DNA of 64,000 nucleotides, taken from the NCBI GenBank assembly GCA_037962975.1, contig CM075672.1:52398501-52462500 (forward strand), in the 5' to 3' direction. The position numbers and the translations under genes are program-made. Shown in pieces: positions 23,057 through 34,183 of the stretch. This DNA is from Clitoria ternatea (lineage: Eukaryota; Streptophyta; Magnoliopsida; Fabales; Fabaceae). The notes beneath the pieces are model-generated. The model had not been told where the DNA came from, ran no database searches, and was given only the letters and a program-made list of their open reading frames with translations. How positions within the stretch are numbered: position 1 is the first letter of the stretch; each line of letters begins with the position of its first letter.

Positions 23057-24584
23057 TGATAGGTGTTTAGTTTACATAAGTTAAGAGGTGTTTTGTTTGA
23101 GTGTTCTAGTTGTTTGTGTTATTTTTCTCCTTAATCCCAATCTGTACATGTTACTCGAGTGTCTCTATTTTGTAGCAAAAGCTTTGTTACAGGTTCATAA
23201 ACAAGGAAACAAGAGACATTTGATGAAGGGAAATAAGTCCAAGCCATACAAAAACATGAAAGTGAAGCCATATTGACCCTTGGAATGCACTATGGAGAAA
23301 GGATACATCAAAAAGAGCACTTCGGGAGCATTTTAGTGAAGTTAAGAGAAATCCACTACTAGTGGATCCCACTAACTTGGGCTAAATTGCATAAAAATTA
23401 AGACAAAAAATCCACTGGCCGTGGGTTTTTCCCACTGGCTGTGGACCTTGCTGGAAGGATGGAGTTTTGGCAGAGAAAAAACCCACATGCTGTAGGTTTT
23501 GCTATTCCAAAATCCACTGGCCGTAGTTTTTGCTATCTGGAGTAAAAATTTAGGATTTTTTAACCCCCTGCCATGATCTACTGGCCGTGGGTTTTTCCCA
23601 CTGCCAGTCGATTTTACACGTTTGGCACTTTCTTGTGTTTTAGGAGCAGTTTTTGAGATATTAGAAGAAGGGCATGCATAGACACAAAATAACAAGACAT
23701 TTTTAGAGATATTTCGAAAGAAAAATAAAGAGCTTTTCTCAAGGAGATTTGAAAGAGATCAACATTGAAGAACACCAAATTACTGAATTTGAGAAGAAGA
23801 ATCAGAAGACATAGAGAGAGCTTGTTCCTTTTTATTCTCCTTCTCTTTGAATCTTTCCTTAGAATTGTGTAACCTTCTGAATATGATTTCTATTATGGGT
23901 TGTATTGAATTGCGCATGTGTAACTAAACTTCTATCTTGGGTTAAAGGTGTGACATGTTAGTGTATTAAATTGAACCTAAAACTTTCTGTTTATGGAACC
24001 CTTGTTTCTATTCAATTTCTATGATTGCTTTTGATGATCTAAAGATAGGCTCAATTGAACTTAAACGCTGAGATAATTGAGAGATTAATTGGTCATTTAA
24101 AACATATGAATTTGAACTTAGGGTTATGGGTCACGAAAGTGAGCATGACACTTTGAGGTTAAATGGGATTTTACTGTTCTTAATGAGTCCAAATAATAGA
24201 TTGAACGTTGTTCTTTATTAATTAGGCATGTTAATGTTGTTCTGAAAGGAAAACGTTAATTAAATTAGGAAATCTTGCCTTAGAACATGAACTCATAAAT
24301 AGAAAGGCCTTAGGTAAAATCAATACATGACGCATTAACACACTCGAATCCCAAGAGTTTAACTATCATTTGATCTAATTCAAGGCGAACGAGTCTCATT
24401 TTTGAAATTTCTCATTTATTTAGATTTTCTACATTAAAGAAATTTTAAGAATTATCTGGATAATTGAACCACTACAAAAACTAGTAATTGGGCATAATCT
24501 TTGTGGGAACGATATTTTTATTACTATGATACCTCGTGCGCTTGCGGTTGGCTATCACTGCCACATGCATATCATTCCGTCACA
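23057..24584 (+). repeat. Athila-like 3' LTR (approximate edges)
   Basis: Starts TGATAGGTGTTTAG after the purine-rich stretch and ends near CCGTCACA, after the phrase ACCTCGTGCGCTTGCGGTT. A CGTGCRCTTGCG phrase close to the LTR end is common in Athila/Calypso LTRs and recurs, reversed, in the solo LTR at 31340. The right edge could be some tens of bases off. No second LTR of the family was found in the window. Confidence 0.6.
23345..23612. repeat. CCACTGGCCGTGG palindromes in the Athila-like LTR
   Basis: Degenerate palindromes at 23412 and 23432 (20 bp apart), 23483 and 23514 (31 bp), and 23578 and 23598 (20 bp), plus a perfect CCACTACTAGTGG near 23350. Confidence 0.75.
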
Positions 24585-24719
24585 AGGTGTTGGGCGCCAA
24601 TAGTGCACCTTCTCCACCTTTATGTAAGGATCTGGTTAAAGAAAAATTGGTCAACATTGATTACGAACATAGCAATAGATTGTTGCCTTGTATTTGATTA
24701 GCACCTACAATTTTGCAAG

Positions 24720-25460
24720 AACTTACAATTCCATGAAAGGACTCCTTAGTGATAAAACTCCTAGGAGAGAATGTGGGTTATCATGTAATGAAAAATCATC
24801 TCTCGCATCTATGGAAACTTACAACAAGACTTAATATCATGTATATCGACAATGGATACTATATGGATAAGTTCGATGTAGAGAAAGATAGAGAAAACTC
24901 ATTGGTGGAGGACCTTGGATGTTGTTAGATCACTACCTTGCAGTGGGTATGTGGACTCCATCTTTTGTTTCCTTGAATGCTCGTGTAGATCGTATAATGG
25001 TTTGGGTGTGTGAAGCCTTGCATTAGTGTCTATTATCGGTTCATTGGTGAAGGTGGACATAAACACCTTAAGGGCAGAAAGAGAAGGGTTTGCAATACTG
25101 TGTGTAGAGATAAACCTTGATGAACCAATTGTGGGGAAGGTTTAGATCGATGGACATCACTATAACTTGGTTCATGAGGCACTTCAATTTATTTTCACTA
25201 TGGTTGTTATGGGCATCTAACTAGAGATTGCACAAAAACATGTCATAAGAAAGTCAAGAAACAAAGGTTGAGGCTGAGAAAAAGCAGAATGTTGAGAAAC
25301 CATAGATTGCGAAACCAATAGAAAACGTCACCCATGGGGGTTAGATGGTCGTGGCTCAAAAGAATAGAACAGATGAGACTAAAACCACTAGAACTCAAGA
25401 CTTAGTAAAGAGATTTCAAATCCTTTTAAAGCATACAATCAAGTGAATTAAAGCTTCTTA
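24720..25460 (+). pseudogene. LINE (L1-type) ORF1 remnant with DUF4283 and zinc knuckle
   Basis: The nucleic-acid-binding first protein of a plant L1-type retrotransposon. Across shifting frames it reads KLLGENVGYHVMKNHLSHLW, then GGPWMLLDHYLAVGMWTPSF and ARVDRIMVWV (the DUF4283 core), then CVEINLDEPIVGKV, then a zinc knuckle with GCYGHLTRDC, and finally WMVVAQKNRT. There are many frameshifts and stops (an early TGA, a TAG near 24930), so it is dead. The block order matches ORF1 of plant LINEs. Confidence 0.85.
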
Positions 25461-25479
25461 AATAATTATGTGGGGAAAT

Positions 25480-25930
25480 TTTGCTTTCCAGAGAGAATGG
25501 TCTACTTGATCATGTTCTGTATCTTTTCATCCTCGCTAACACTTCTTTGAAATGGTAACAAGCTCCCTTCCTTTGCTCCTACAAGAGGATTGAGACAAGG
25601 TGACCACTTATCATCTTATCTATTTGTTATGTGTATGGAGAGCTTATCTCTAATGATCTCTTATGTCAGTGAATTGGGGAACTAGGCTTCGATATGTCTC
25701 AAGGGAGAAGGACCTTTGCTCTCTCATCTCTTCTTTACAGGTGATGTTCTTTTATTCACTAAGGCAAAAGGCTCTAAAGTTAATCAAGTCTATGACATTA
25801 TAGCTGATTTCTGTAATAAGTCCGGGTTAAAAATTAACATTGATAAATCTAGATCCTTTTTCTCCAAGGGTGTTTGGAATAGGAGAAAAGAGAAAATTCT
25901 TTTTATTACCTTCTTTAGATGCACATCTCA
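25480..25930 (+). pseudogene. LINE reverse transcriptase fragment
   Basis: Part of the RT palm of the same LINE. It reads NGNKLPSFAPTRGLRQGDHL, then SSYLFVMCMESLSLMI, then LLSHLFFTGDVLLFTKAKG and FCNKSGLKINIDKSRSFFSK. The catalytic FADD box has become FTGD. It follows ORF1 directly, with the endonuclease and the N-terminal RT missing, so an internal deletion fused the two parts. The sequence ends abruptly where the next LTR relic begins. Confidence 0.9.
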
Positions 25931-25935
25931 AATAG

Positions 25936-28900
25936 AGTTTAATAACAGCGAAATAGGAAACATGTGTGCAAGGGTTACCATCTCATCCCATATATGAAGA
26001 TATGAGAAGAGATCACAAGAAAAGCACAAGGTAAGTGCCCAAGAATAATGAAAATGTAATTTCAGCACTGACCTAATCGATTACGCTAATATATTGCCAA
26101 GGTGCTAATCGATTAGGCTAATCTATTACGCTGACCAACTAATCAATTACCACCATCCAGAGTGTCCCTGATCAATTATGTTAATCGATTACGCCTCAAA
26201 TAGAATGGTCCTAATCGATTACGTTAAAATCGATTATGCCTTAAACAAAATGGTCTTAATCGATTACGGTAATAGATTATCACCCCTAAATGAACCACAC
26301 ATTAATATTAAGTCATAACCTATCAATTTAATGTCCCATCAACTCATAAACTCATAGATTTACCATCATCACAACATCATTGCCATCACCATGGCTACCA
26401 AATTCACATTGCTTTATTTCAATATAGTCATATACAAAGGATTCAACTAATGCATACATATGTATACACAAAAGAATAGAAGATCAAGTGTTTATAGGAT
26501 TAGGTCATCAACACCATTAACATCAAAATACATGTATCATCCAAAAACTCAAACGTTTGTTGGCGAAGGCATTCCTATACAACTATTTTACCTTCTCCAA
26601 AAGCTTTAATTCAAAACATCATCTCATCCTATGATAATCCTGCATCACAATGCCAAAAAGAGACAACATGGGAGAGTGAGTTATACATTCTAAGTGACAA
26701 ATATGAATACTTTGTGATTATGTGTATATGGATATAAATAACAGTAGGCTTTGCATCAAAATCATTAATCATCATCACAACTCCATCATTCTATCATCAT
26801 ATACATATATCATAACCATCAAATAAAAACTTATAGCAAAGCACATACACAAACACACATCATTGCCCTTCACCATATTGGACTAACACAAGTATCATCA
26901 CCAATACACAAAGTCTTTTCATCATAAATATTTTACTTGTAGTCTTTAGGTTTCTTTCACTTATTTCAATCATCACCTGACGTTTTCATCATTCCAAACT
27001 CACCCTCATTTTGGCATATCACCTTGCTATATGCAAATGCTCTTAAGCTAATGCATATGTACAATAATTTATATTCATCAAAACACTTGCTCAATCAATG
27101 CATTGTGGATCCGACTATGGGAATATAAAACATCAATGTAGGTAAAAGCGTAGGTATATAACCATGCCCCTACTGCAATAGTAAAATGTGTACACATATA
27201 TTCATAAATATTAGTTTTACCGGTACCAAACCGCATCACCCATTATGCAACACCTGTCATTTTCACCATGACAAGGATAACAATATCAACACCAACATCA
27301 AATGGTTTTGCGGGCACACCTTAACTATGTCATGGTAGCTGTGATCCAAAGGACCACCAGGGACACCTGCTTCTCAAAGAGCCACCCCGACTAGGGTTAA
27401 CCACATGCAATCCCCCGTGATTAAGCATGGGCAGCTTCATGACTTTACCACTGAGTTGCTAGGGTAAACAACAATGCTCGTGCACAGAGTCGCCCTACCA
27501 CTAGGCAACCAGAGGAACCCCTAACATCCCTAACCGACAGCTATGCAATATGCCATGGATGCAATGTAGATGTGAATCATATGCAATCTCACACTATACA
27601 TCCTACTGTGCCACTCACCAATCCATCATCATTCTCATCAATAGCATCACCCATTTCTTAGTGGATTTTAAACTTATTAATTTTTGCCATTGTGTCAACT
27701 TTTAGTGTGGCATTCACAACATTTTCCATTAACACAAATTCAACTCATAAATATAACTTTATACTTGCATCAACCACAACGACATCAACAATCCTCGACA
27801 ACCGCATTTATCAATCTTTCATCAATGTTCAAGGGTATCCCAACAATAATATCCATTCTCATCAATCATAATTTATGGTGAACATACACATATTCTCAAC
27901 AACAAAGGGCACAACATTTTCCCCAAATTTTCATGACAATTATCAATCACCACAAAGCATACCACCAACATTCTAAATGCATATCACATATTTTCCAAGC
28001 ACAATAACATCACAATGTTCAACATCATAAGTCATCAATACAACAAAGACAAGGCAAACATATGTAATGTGACATACAACAATCAAGCAATACTTAACTC
28101 ATGCATTAAGAATATAAACTCCTCTCCTACCTCAAGAAAAGTAATACGAGTGATTCAACGGCCCCGCCTCATCGTTCGGAATAGGTCCTACATTAACATA
28201 TATATAAATTTCAATCAATTGGCCTATCAAGGCATTAATTTCAATTCTAAATATTCACCATCATATTTAAAATTATTAACATATCTTAAACATGTTATAA
28301 ACACCAATTTCCTCATTTTGTTAGGTTTCGGGAATTCCTTCTGTTTAATCAATATTCTCTAAAATTAAATGGCTACAAAAACAAACTCCTAAATCACCAA
28401 CACACACCAAATACCACTTCTACTAACTTCCCCGACTTAATGCCTTCCATATTCACTTAACTTCTCAAATTCCCAACATCCATAATTAGTGTCAACCAAC
28501 AAAATTCATTTCTATATCCAAAATCATCCTTAAGACAAATGAACTCCCAATTCATCAAGTTTTGCCAAAAGCCCTAATTTCCACATGTTAGGGTCTTTAT
28601 CAAAAATTGTCAAACATCAATTCCAACCATTTCTTTGTATCATTTCAAGCATCTTCAAAACAACAACACCATATTCACATCATGATCAACAACAATAAAA
28701 TTCCTAATGGTCATCTATCCTAGGGTTTGGGTTCCACATGTACCCTTTCTTCAAAATAACTTTTAAACTTCCATTATAATACTTCAACAACCTCAAAACC
28801 ACTAAGACAAGACATGGTTATTATGAAATCTTATGTTTTCTCCAAGCACGAGGAGGAACACAAAAATAAAAGGGAAATAATAAGAGATAACCAAATATTT

Positions 28901-29212
28901 GCTCCAAAGTGTCTTCTTTGTCTTCTTCCTCTTCCATTCTTTACTCCTTATCTCCTACATCATCCCTCATCACCCCTTCATCCTTTTCCTGCCCCCATTT
29001 TTCCTCTTCAAACCCCACAAACCGTAACCATCTTTACAGTATGATTTATGGTGTTTATAATGTGATTCATGGCATGTTGGCGACGAAGGGTGTGAGGGCG
29101 GCTAATGGATGACCACCTCAACACTTAACTAATAGTTTTTGACAATAAGGGTCTCTTACAAATTTTTAAAAATTTTCAATGGTTCTTTAACAAAAAGGAA
29201 TATTTCAGGCGG
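25936..29212 (-). mobile_element. Element G: decayed Tekay-like LTR
   Basis: Collinear but diverged relative to the LTRs of A and D. It has AACAGCG then CCCATATATGAAGATATGA at about 25990, the GGCGAAGGCATTCC box near 26563, GGGAGAGTGAGTTATACATTC near 26670, and ATATGCCATGGATGCAATG near 27548. It ends near ATTTCAGG, corresponding to the last bases before TGTTACA in A. The first 190 or so bases are missing. No primer site or PPT is seen, so it is a fragment or an old solo LTR. No gene is supported inside; ORFs at 27684, 28015 and 28814 are low-complexity. Confidence 0.7.
26074..26280. repeat. TAATCGATTACG repeats in element G
   Basis: Five to six doublets of TAATCGATTA-like words, mostly about 13 bp apart (for example around 26076/26089 and 26109/26122). 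The palindrome is similar to that of element E but the doublet spacing is shorter. Confidence 0.65.
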
Positions 29213-29549
29213 TGATTGTAGTTTTGCATAATTCTATAGGTTTTTTCATAATTAAGCCAAATTTAAAACTCCATGTATTCTCTTACTATTGATAGCATAA
29301 TAAAAGGTATTTATATAGTGGTAGTTATATATTAGTTAGCAATGATAAATAAAGAATTGCATGAGACGGTTGTGAACTCTCTTTAAATTTGCAATGAATA
29401 TAAAATAAAGTATAACCAATATTGTTTTAAAAAAACCATTAAATAAAACTTAATATATATCTATGCACATAAAAATTTATATTATGTTATGAAAAGACAG
29501 ATAAAAGAGAACGGGAGAGTAAAGAGAATAACAAGATAATAGAAAGAAT
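29213..29549. other. AT-rich stretch, nothing recognised
   Basis: About 340 bp of AT-rich sequence between the G relic and the copia relic. I see no gene, RNA or repeat structure. Confidence 0.4.
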
Positions 29550-29693
29550 AAGGGAAGTCAACATTATTTGTATGTTCAACATTACAAGTACCATTTTCTA
29601 TAGATATAAGATGAGTATAGAACTGGGCCTCTATTACAACCTTTTTAGAAAGTTCTAGATTACTCTAGACATCTACATATAATATTCATAACA
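29550..29693 (-). repeat. Probable copia LTR piece
   Basis: Minus-strand sequence begins TGTTATGAATATTATATGTA and contains a pattern (TCTAGAGTAATCTAGAAC) seen in many plant copia LTRs. It lies downstream, in element sense, of the pol relic at 29880-30660. Edges are uncertain. Confidence 0.4.
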
Positions 29694-29879
29694 CTTCTAC
29701 TTGGAAGTCTATGATTTCAGAGTATGCATCATTAAAACCTCACTAGAAAAAACCCTATGGGAAAAAACTAGTGATGGAAAAAAGTACATAATTCTTTAAT
29801 ATGTTTAGTAAATCAGTACTGAATTATTAAAAACCTTTCTTGAAAAACTCAATGGAAAAAATCATAGCTAAGGGAAAAA

Positions 29880-30660
29880 GAGTATAGAGTATATTTATCT
29901 TTCCTCCCCATTTAGACATTTGTATCTAAAGCAACGAAGACCAATCTTTTTTACTAGTTACTCAAAGACGTTGGTAAGTAATGATTTTGTGAAAAAATCT
30001 TCCAGATTTTCACATGAGTGGATTTGCTAGACATATACATCACATTCATTATAAGATCGTGAGTAAAACAAACTTAGGTGAAATGTGTTTTGTTTTGTTA
30101 CCTTTAATATATCCTTCTTTTAATTAGGAGATGCATGCAACATTATTGATCTTCATATAAATTGGTGGAGTCATTCTTTTGGATGATAAATCACATGATT
30201 CTTGCATATGTTGGATCATAGATCTTAACCACATATATTCTTAACTCTCCTTATGTAATGCCAAAATGTCTACCTAATTTGAAGAAGTGGTTGTTTAGAT
30301 TATTTTGAAAACTATCATGAAATCAATACAACCCCATATGCAAACAAATATCTTATTTGTGATTGACCATTATAAGGGTCAGATAACTAGCCCGTATCTA
30401 ACCAAGTAAATCCGCCTTAGATATGCTTGGAAAAAAATAAAATCATGTCCATTATACCTTTAAGGTAAAAAAATATATGCTAGGTCTCATTCCAATGCCT
30501 TCTAGTGGGTAAGAACTATATTTTGCTAATGTATTAATAGCAAATGATATGTTAGGTTGTGTATGAGTAGCAAGATATATTAGTGTACAAATTGCACTAA
30601 GATATGGTACCTCAAGACTGAGTAGTTTTTCATCTTTCAATCAAGGTCTAAAACAATTTT
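29880..30660 (-). pseudogene. Ty1/copia RNase H and pol C-terminus, degenerate
   Basis: End of a copia polyprotein. The clearest frame (30640-30452) reads VPYLSAICTLIYLATHTQPN and SFAINTLAKYSSYP, the classic segment linking RT and RNase H. Further left, in broken frames, are the expected later pieces: a GYLFT-like and ISW-like zone, a histidine/aspartate zone around THFT and FFTHDL, and the LFTKALPT-like end. Many stops and frameshifts are present. The rest of the element upstream is missing. Confidence 0.85.
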
Positions 30661-30713
30661 TGTTAACCTTAAGTAACCTTACAACCATTAAACTATATAA
30701 TGGATGTGATTTG

Positions 30714-31339
30714 TGTGACGCCCTTCAGATTTCTCAAACCCAAAGCCTGATGTAAGCACACTTAGTGAAAATACAGATAAATTTTTCGTGTTTAAGTTCA
30801 TAAACCACAGACTGAATCATAGGAAGTCAAGCACCATAGTATAACATATTACCATAATAACTGGATTGGTACAAAGAAACCCTAGAGGTATATGCCATGA
30901 AATAGCAGCAGGAATAGGGTACATGGGGTATCCTTCCCTTCCCATATATGAGGATATGATAAAGGAACTAGGAAAATACAAGTCCCACATTAGATGTTAC
31001 GTGAAAATATATGAATAAGTATGCGTAAAGGAGCCAAGAAGTGTAAAGGTATAATCCATAAACAAAAAGGCACACATGGACAAGCAAAGGGTATGAAAAC
31101 AAAAAATTTTGGCCACCTAGCATTATGTTCCATGGCTTGGCTGTGGTTCCTACTGCTATACAAGGGGAAATGTAAAATTTTAGGTCCTAGAGGTAATGAA
31201 TTCCATGGCTTAGTCATGGTTCCGGCCATAGTCATGGTTCTCACTGCTAGGTCAGTTCTGGCATGTAAAAATTTCTAGTTTTGGGATCCATACTCCATGC
31301 ACTATTTGGGACCTTTTTGGCACACATCACTCTCATAAT
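30714..31339 (-). mobile_element. Element H: decayed Tekay-like LTR, part 1
   Basis: Starts TGTGACGCCC, aligned with TATAACACCC/TGTAACACCC of A and B. It has the phrase AAATTTTTCGTGTTTAAG and the box CCCATATATGAGGATATG near 30943, both found in A and D. Interrupted at 31340 by the solo LTR. Confidence 0.6.
31335..31339. repeat. Target-site duplication ATAAT, left copy (solo LTR)
   Basis: Same five bases as 34184-34188 on the other side of the solo LTR. Confidence 0.85.
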
Positions 31340-32424
31340 TGACAGGACCCGCAAGCGCACGGGTTATGTCGCGTAATATAAAAGATTATCGTTCTCCACA
31401 GGGACTGTGTTCAAAGTACCAGCATATTGAAATTTAATTATCCACACAATTGATTTTTAAGATTTTTATAAAATAAAGTACAAATTAAAATTGCACAGAA
31501 TACGAATAAATATAAAAATAAAATTTACTTGACACTTAAAAATCAGAGTTGAGAATATCTTAGGATTTCGGGGGATTAAGACTCTATTTTATGTTAATGA
31601 ATTTTAACTTTTCATAAATAAGAATCGAATTAAGTTTTCCAAGGCGAATTTTCCAAAAGCTAATTAATATGTTCCTCTCGAAATCCTATTAATGTACCTA
31701 ACCTATGGAAAGCGCTGCTTAATCCTCAGAAAGGCCCATTATCGTTTTATGAAAATCCCTTTTATTTCCTCAAAAGAATTTTGATTACTTTCACGGTTTT
31801 ACCGAGGTCACAAAAAGCATCTCAAAAATCTTAGGTTTAGTTCAAAGCTTTCCGGTAAAAATAAATCTCTCGATTCTATTTATTACCTAAACTTACTAAT
31901 ATACCCGTAAGTATACAGTTTTATCATTTAGGTTCTTGTTAGGAATTACTAAAAGCATTAAGCATAATTGAACTAAATGGAAAACAGAAATTTATTTAAT
32001 TCCAAGTCAAAATAACATTAAAATAAAATATTATCATACCCCCTTTATCCCAAGATAATTAATTTAGCTACTCATGAAATAATTCAAATTCATATAAATA
32101 ATGGGAAAAATAAAACATACAAGACATGGTAAAAATAAAGACTTACGGGTTTCTCCAAAAGCTCAGAATAATTTACCACTGTAATTCCTTGTTGCAATAA
32201 TTTCTCCACCAATTATAAATTTAAATTCTCACTTTTACAGCCCTCACACTCTTACAAAATAAAAGAAAGAAAAGAAAATAAAAAGAAAGAGAAGAAAAAC
32301 GAACAGAGAAAGAAAAATGGAAAAGAAGGAAACTAAAGAGAAGAAGAGAGAAAGTAACGAAGAAAAGAAAAGAAAATGAATCTGATGGTAATTGATGCAA
32401 GTGATGATTGATTGGTGCTCTCCC

Positions 32425-32431
32425 TTTTATA
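32425..32431 (-). promoter_or_regulatory. TATA box in the solo LTR
   Basis: Minus-strand TATAAAA followed by GGGAGAGC. In the LTR's own orientation it lies downstream of the motif arrays, as expected for U3 followed by the core promoter. Confidence 0.55.
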
Positions 32432-32802
32432 GGCGAATGGATGAATGAATCCAGCTAAGAAAACGCGTTAAAATTGTCTTCTTCTCAGCCGCCCCACCAT
32501 CACAGCTTGGAGACAGCCTGGATAGTGTCAAGTGGGAGAAAACTTTCGGTGTATGTGAGTTCCAGCTGTGCCAATTTGCATTATTTTAATACTTCCAATA
32601 ATTCGGTGCTTGGATTTATTCAGCTGTGCAAATTCCGAGTGGAAAAGTGGGTCGGTTTTCATCTTTTCTGCAAAATCTGAGTGAAAGGGTGCCTTCTGTG
32701 CTCAAAACCGAGTGAAAATGGTACTGTTCGTACATAAAACCGAGTGAAATCTTCACTCGGTGTTGAGTTGAGGGGTCGGTATTTAAGAAAACCGGTCGGT
32801 TT

Positions 32803-32881
32803 CGCTTGAGCGAGAGTTTCTCGCTTAAGCGTTTGTTGAAGGTAACCGTCTCGCTCAAGCGGATAAAGGTTCGCTTAAGCG
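32803..32881. repeat. Paired CGCTTRAGCG palindromes in the solo LTR
   Basis: Starts 32803 and 32822 (19 bp), then 32852 and 32872 (20 bp). Same core as the D and B palindromes, although the element is a different lineage. Confidence 0.8.
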
Positions 32882-32904
32882 AGAGGTTCTCTTTTTCACT
32901 GTTT

Positions 32905-33935
32905 CACTCGGAGAAACCTTGCTCGGATTTGCTTGTGTTGCTCGGAATTGACTGAAGAGGGAATCAGATCCGACTGAAACCATTCACTCGGCTCAGGTTC
33001 AAGGAGTTCATTCGGAACTGATTGAAGACTCACTCGGCACAGATTCAATCGAATCCCAATCATTTTCACTCGGCTGTCTCTGAATTTGAACCACTCGGTT
33101 AAAGCTTTACTTTGGAATTCACTCGGATTTGCTTTGAAATATTTCAGTCGGCCTTCATGATTTTTACTCGGAATGGCCTTCACTTTTACTCAGGAACTTG
33201 CTCTTGAAGGGTTGGAATTTGACTGATTGAATTTCTTCTTATGTCCGAGCCTTGCTTTGCTCGGAAATGCATCTTTCTGACCCAACTCACTCGGATTTAA
33301 TGCGAAACTTAAAAATCAGTCCGAGTGTGATTCACTCCTGGTCGGATTTTACCTTGTCCGATTAAGACACCACTCAGAAATGCCTTGTTCTCCGAATGAA
33401 ACCACTCGGATTCTCCTTAGTCAGCATTTATTCATTCAATGGCATTCCTTCTGCTCGGAATCAATTCACTCGGAATCAGCTTTTTGCCCAGAAAAGCACT
33501 TGTTCTTTGGTCAGACCTGCTTCAGTCAGCATTCTTCACTCGGATTTATTTCAATCAGCAAATTCCCACTCGGATTCACTTCAATCAGCAATCCTTTCAC
33601 TCGGAAAATACCTTTGGGTAGCATTTATTAAAGCTCAGTTCCTTTTTTCACTCGGAATTGTTGTATTCGGACAGCTTCCAATCAGATTTTCCTAAAACCT
33701 AGACTTATTCCTTTTTAGCATTGATCCTTTACTCGAGTCAGCCATTTATCACTTGGAATGGCTTTGACAGGGAACATTTCACTCGGATTTTCCTCCAGCA
33801 GTGCAGTATTCCACTCGGATTTGGTCATTTCTGAGTTATCCCACTCGGATTTGGCCTATTTTGAGTTATCCCACTCGGATTTGGCCTATTTTGAGTCGGA
33901 TTTCATTGCTCTAAGTCGGATTTCAGCTTTTTGAG
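32905..33935. repeat. CACTCGG motif array in the solo LTR
   Basis: Several dozen copies of CACTCGGATTT and variants. The last copies are near-perfect tandem units of about 30 bp (ACTCGG at 33813, 33843 and 33873). Confidence 0.85.
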
Positions 33936-34183
33936 TCGGATTTCAGCTTTAAAAAGAGAATTCTTTCCACTTTGGGCTTGTTCTTCTTGTTTCTTTATCA
34001 TTTTATGGTCGCTTTTCTCTTGTTTTTGACCCTTTATTACCTTAATTCCTGTAAAATAACATACCCAAGTAGACTAGAGTGGAAAGAAAGCAAAAATCGC
34101 AATAAATAAAGGAAATACAGTGGATAATGACTAAAATCTTAAGCAATTTAGACCTAATTTATTGTATTATAAAGCACTTATCA

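Larger units (their letters stand above)
31340..34183 (-). mobile_element. Solo LTR, Athila-like
   Basis: 2844 bp from TGACAGGACCCGC to GCACTTATCA, flanked by ATAAT on both sides, with no internal region. A solo LTR is what unequal recombination between two LTRs leaves. On the minus strand the right end reads CCCGTGCGCTTGCGGGTCC, the phrase typical of Athila/Calypso LTR ends. It contains a TATA box, four CGCTTRAGCG palindromes and a long CACTCGG array. Confidence 0.88.

Noticed and set aside
24585..24604. Primer-site-like TTGGGCGCC after the Athila-like LTR
   Set aside because: It only partly resembles the Athila tRNA-Asp site, and a primer site is not expected after a 3' LTR; no gag follows.
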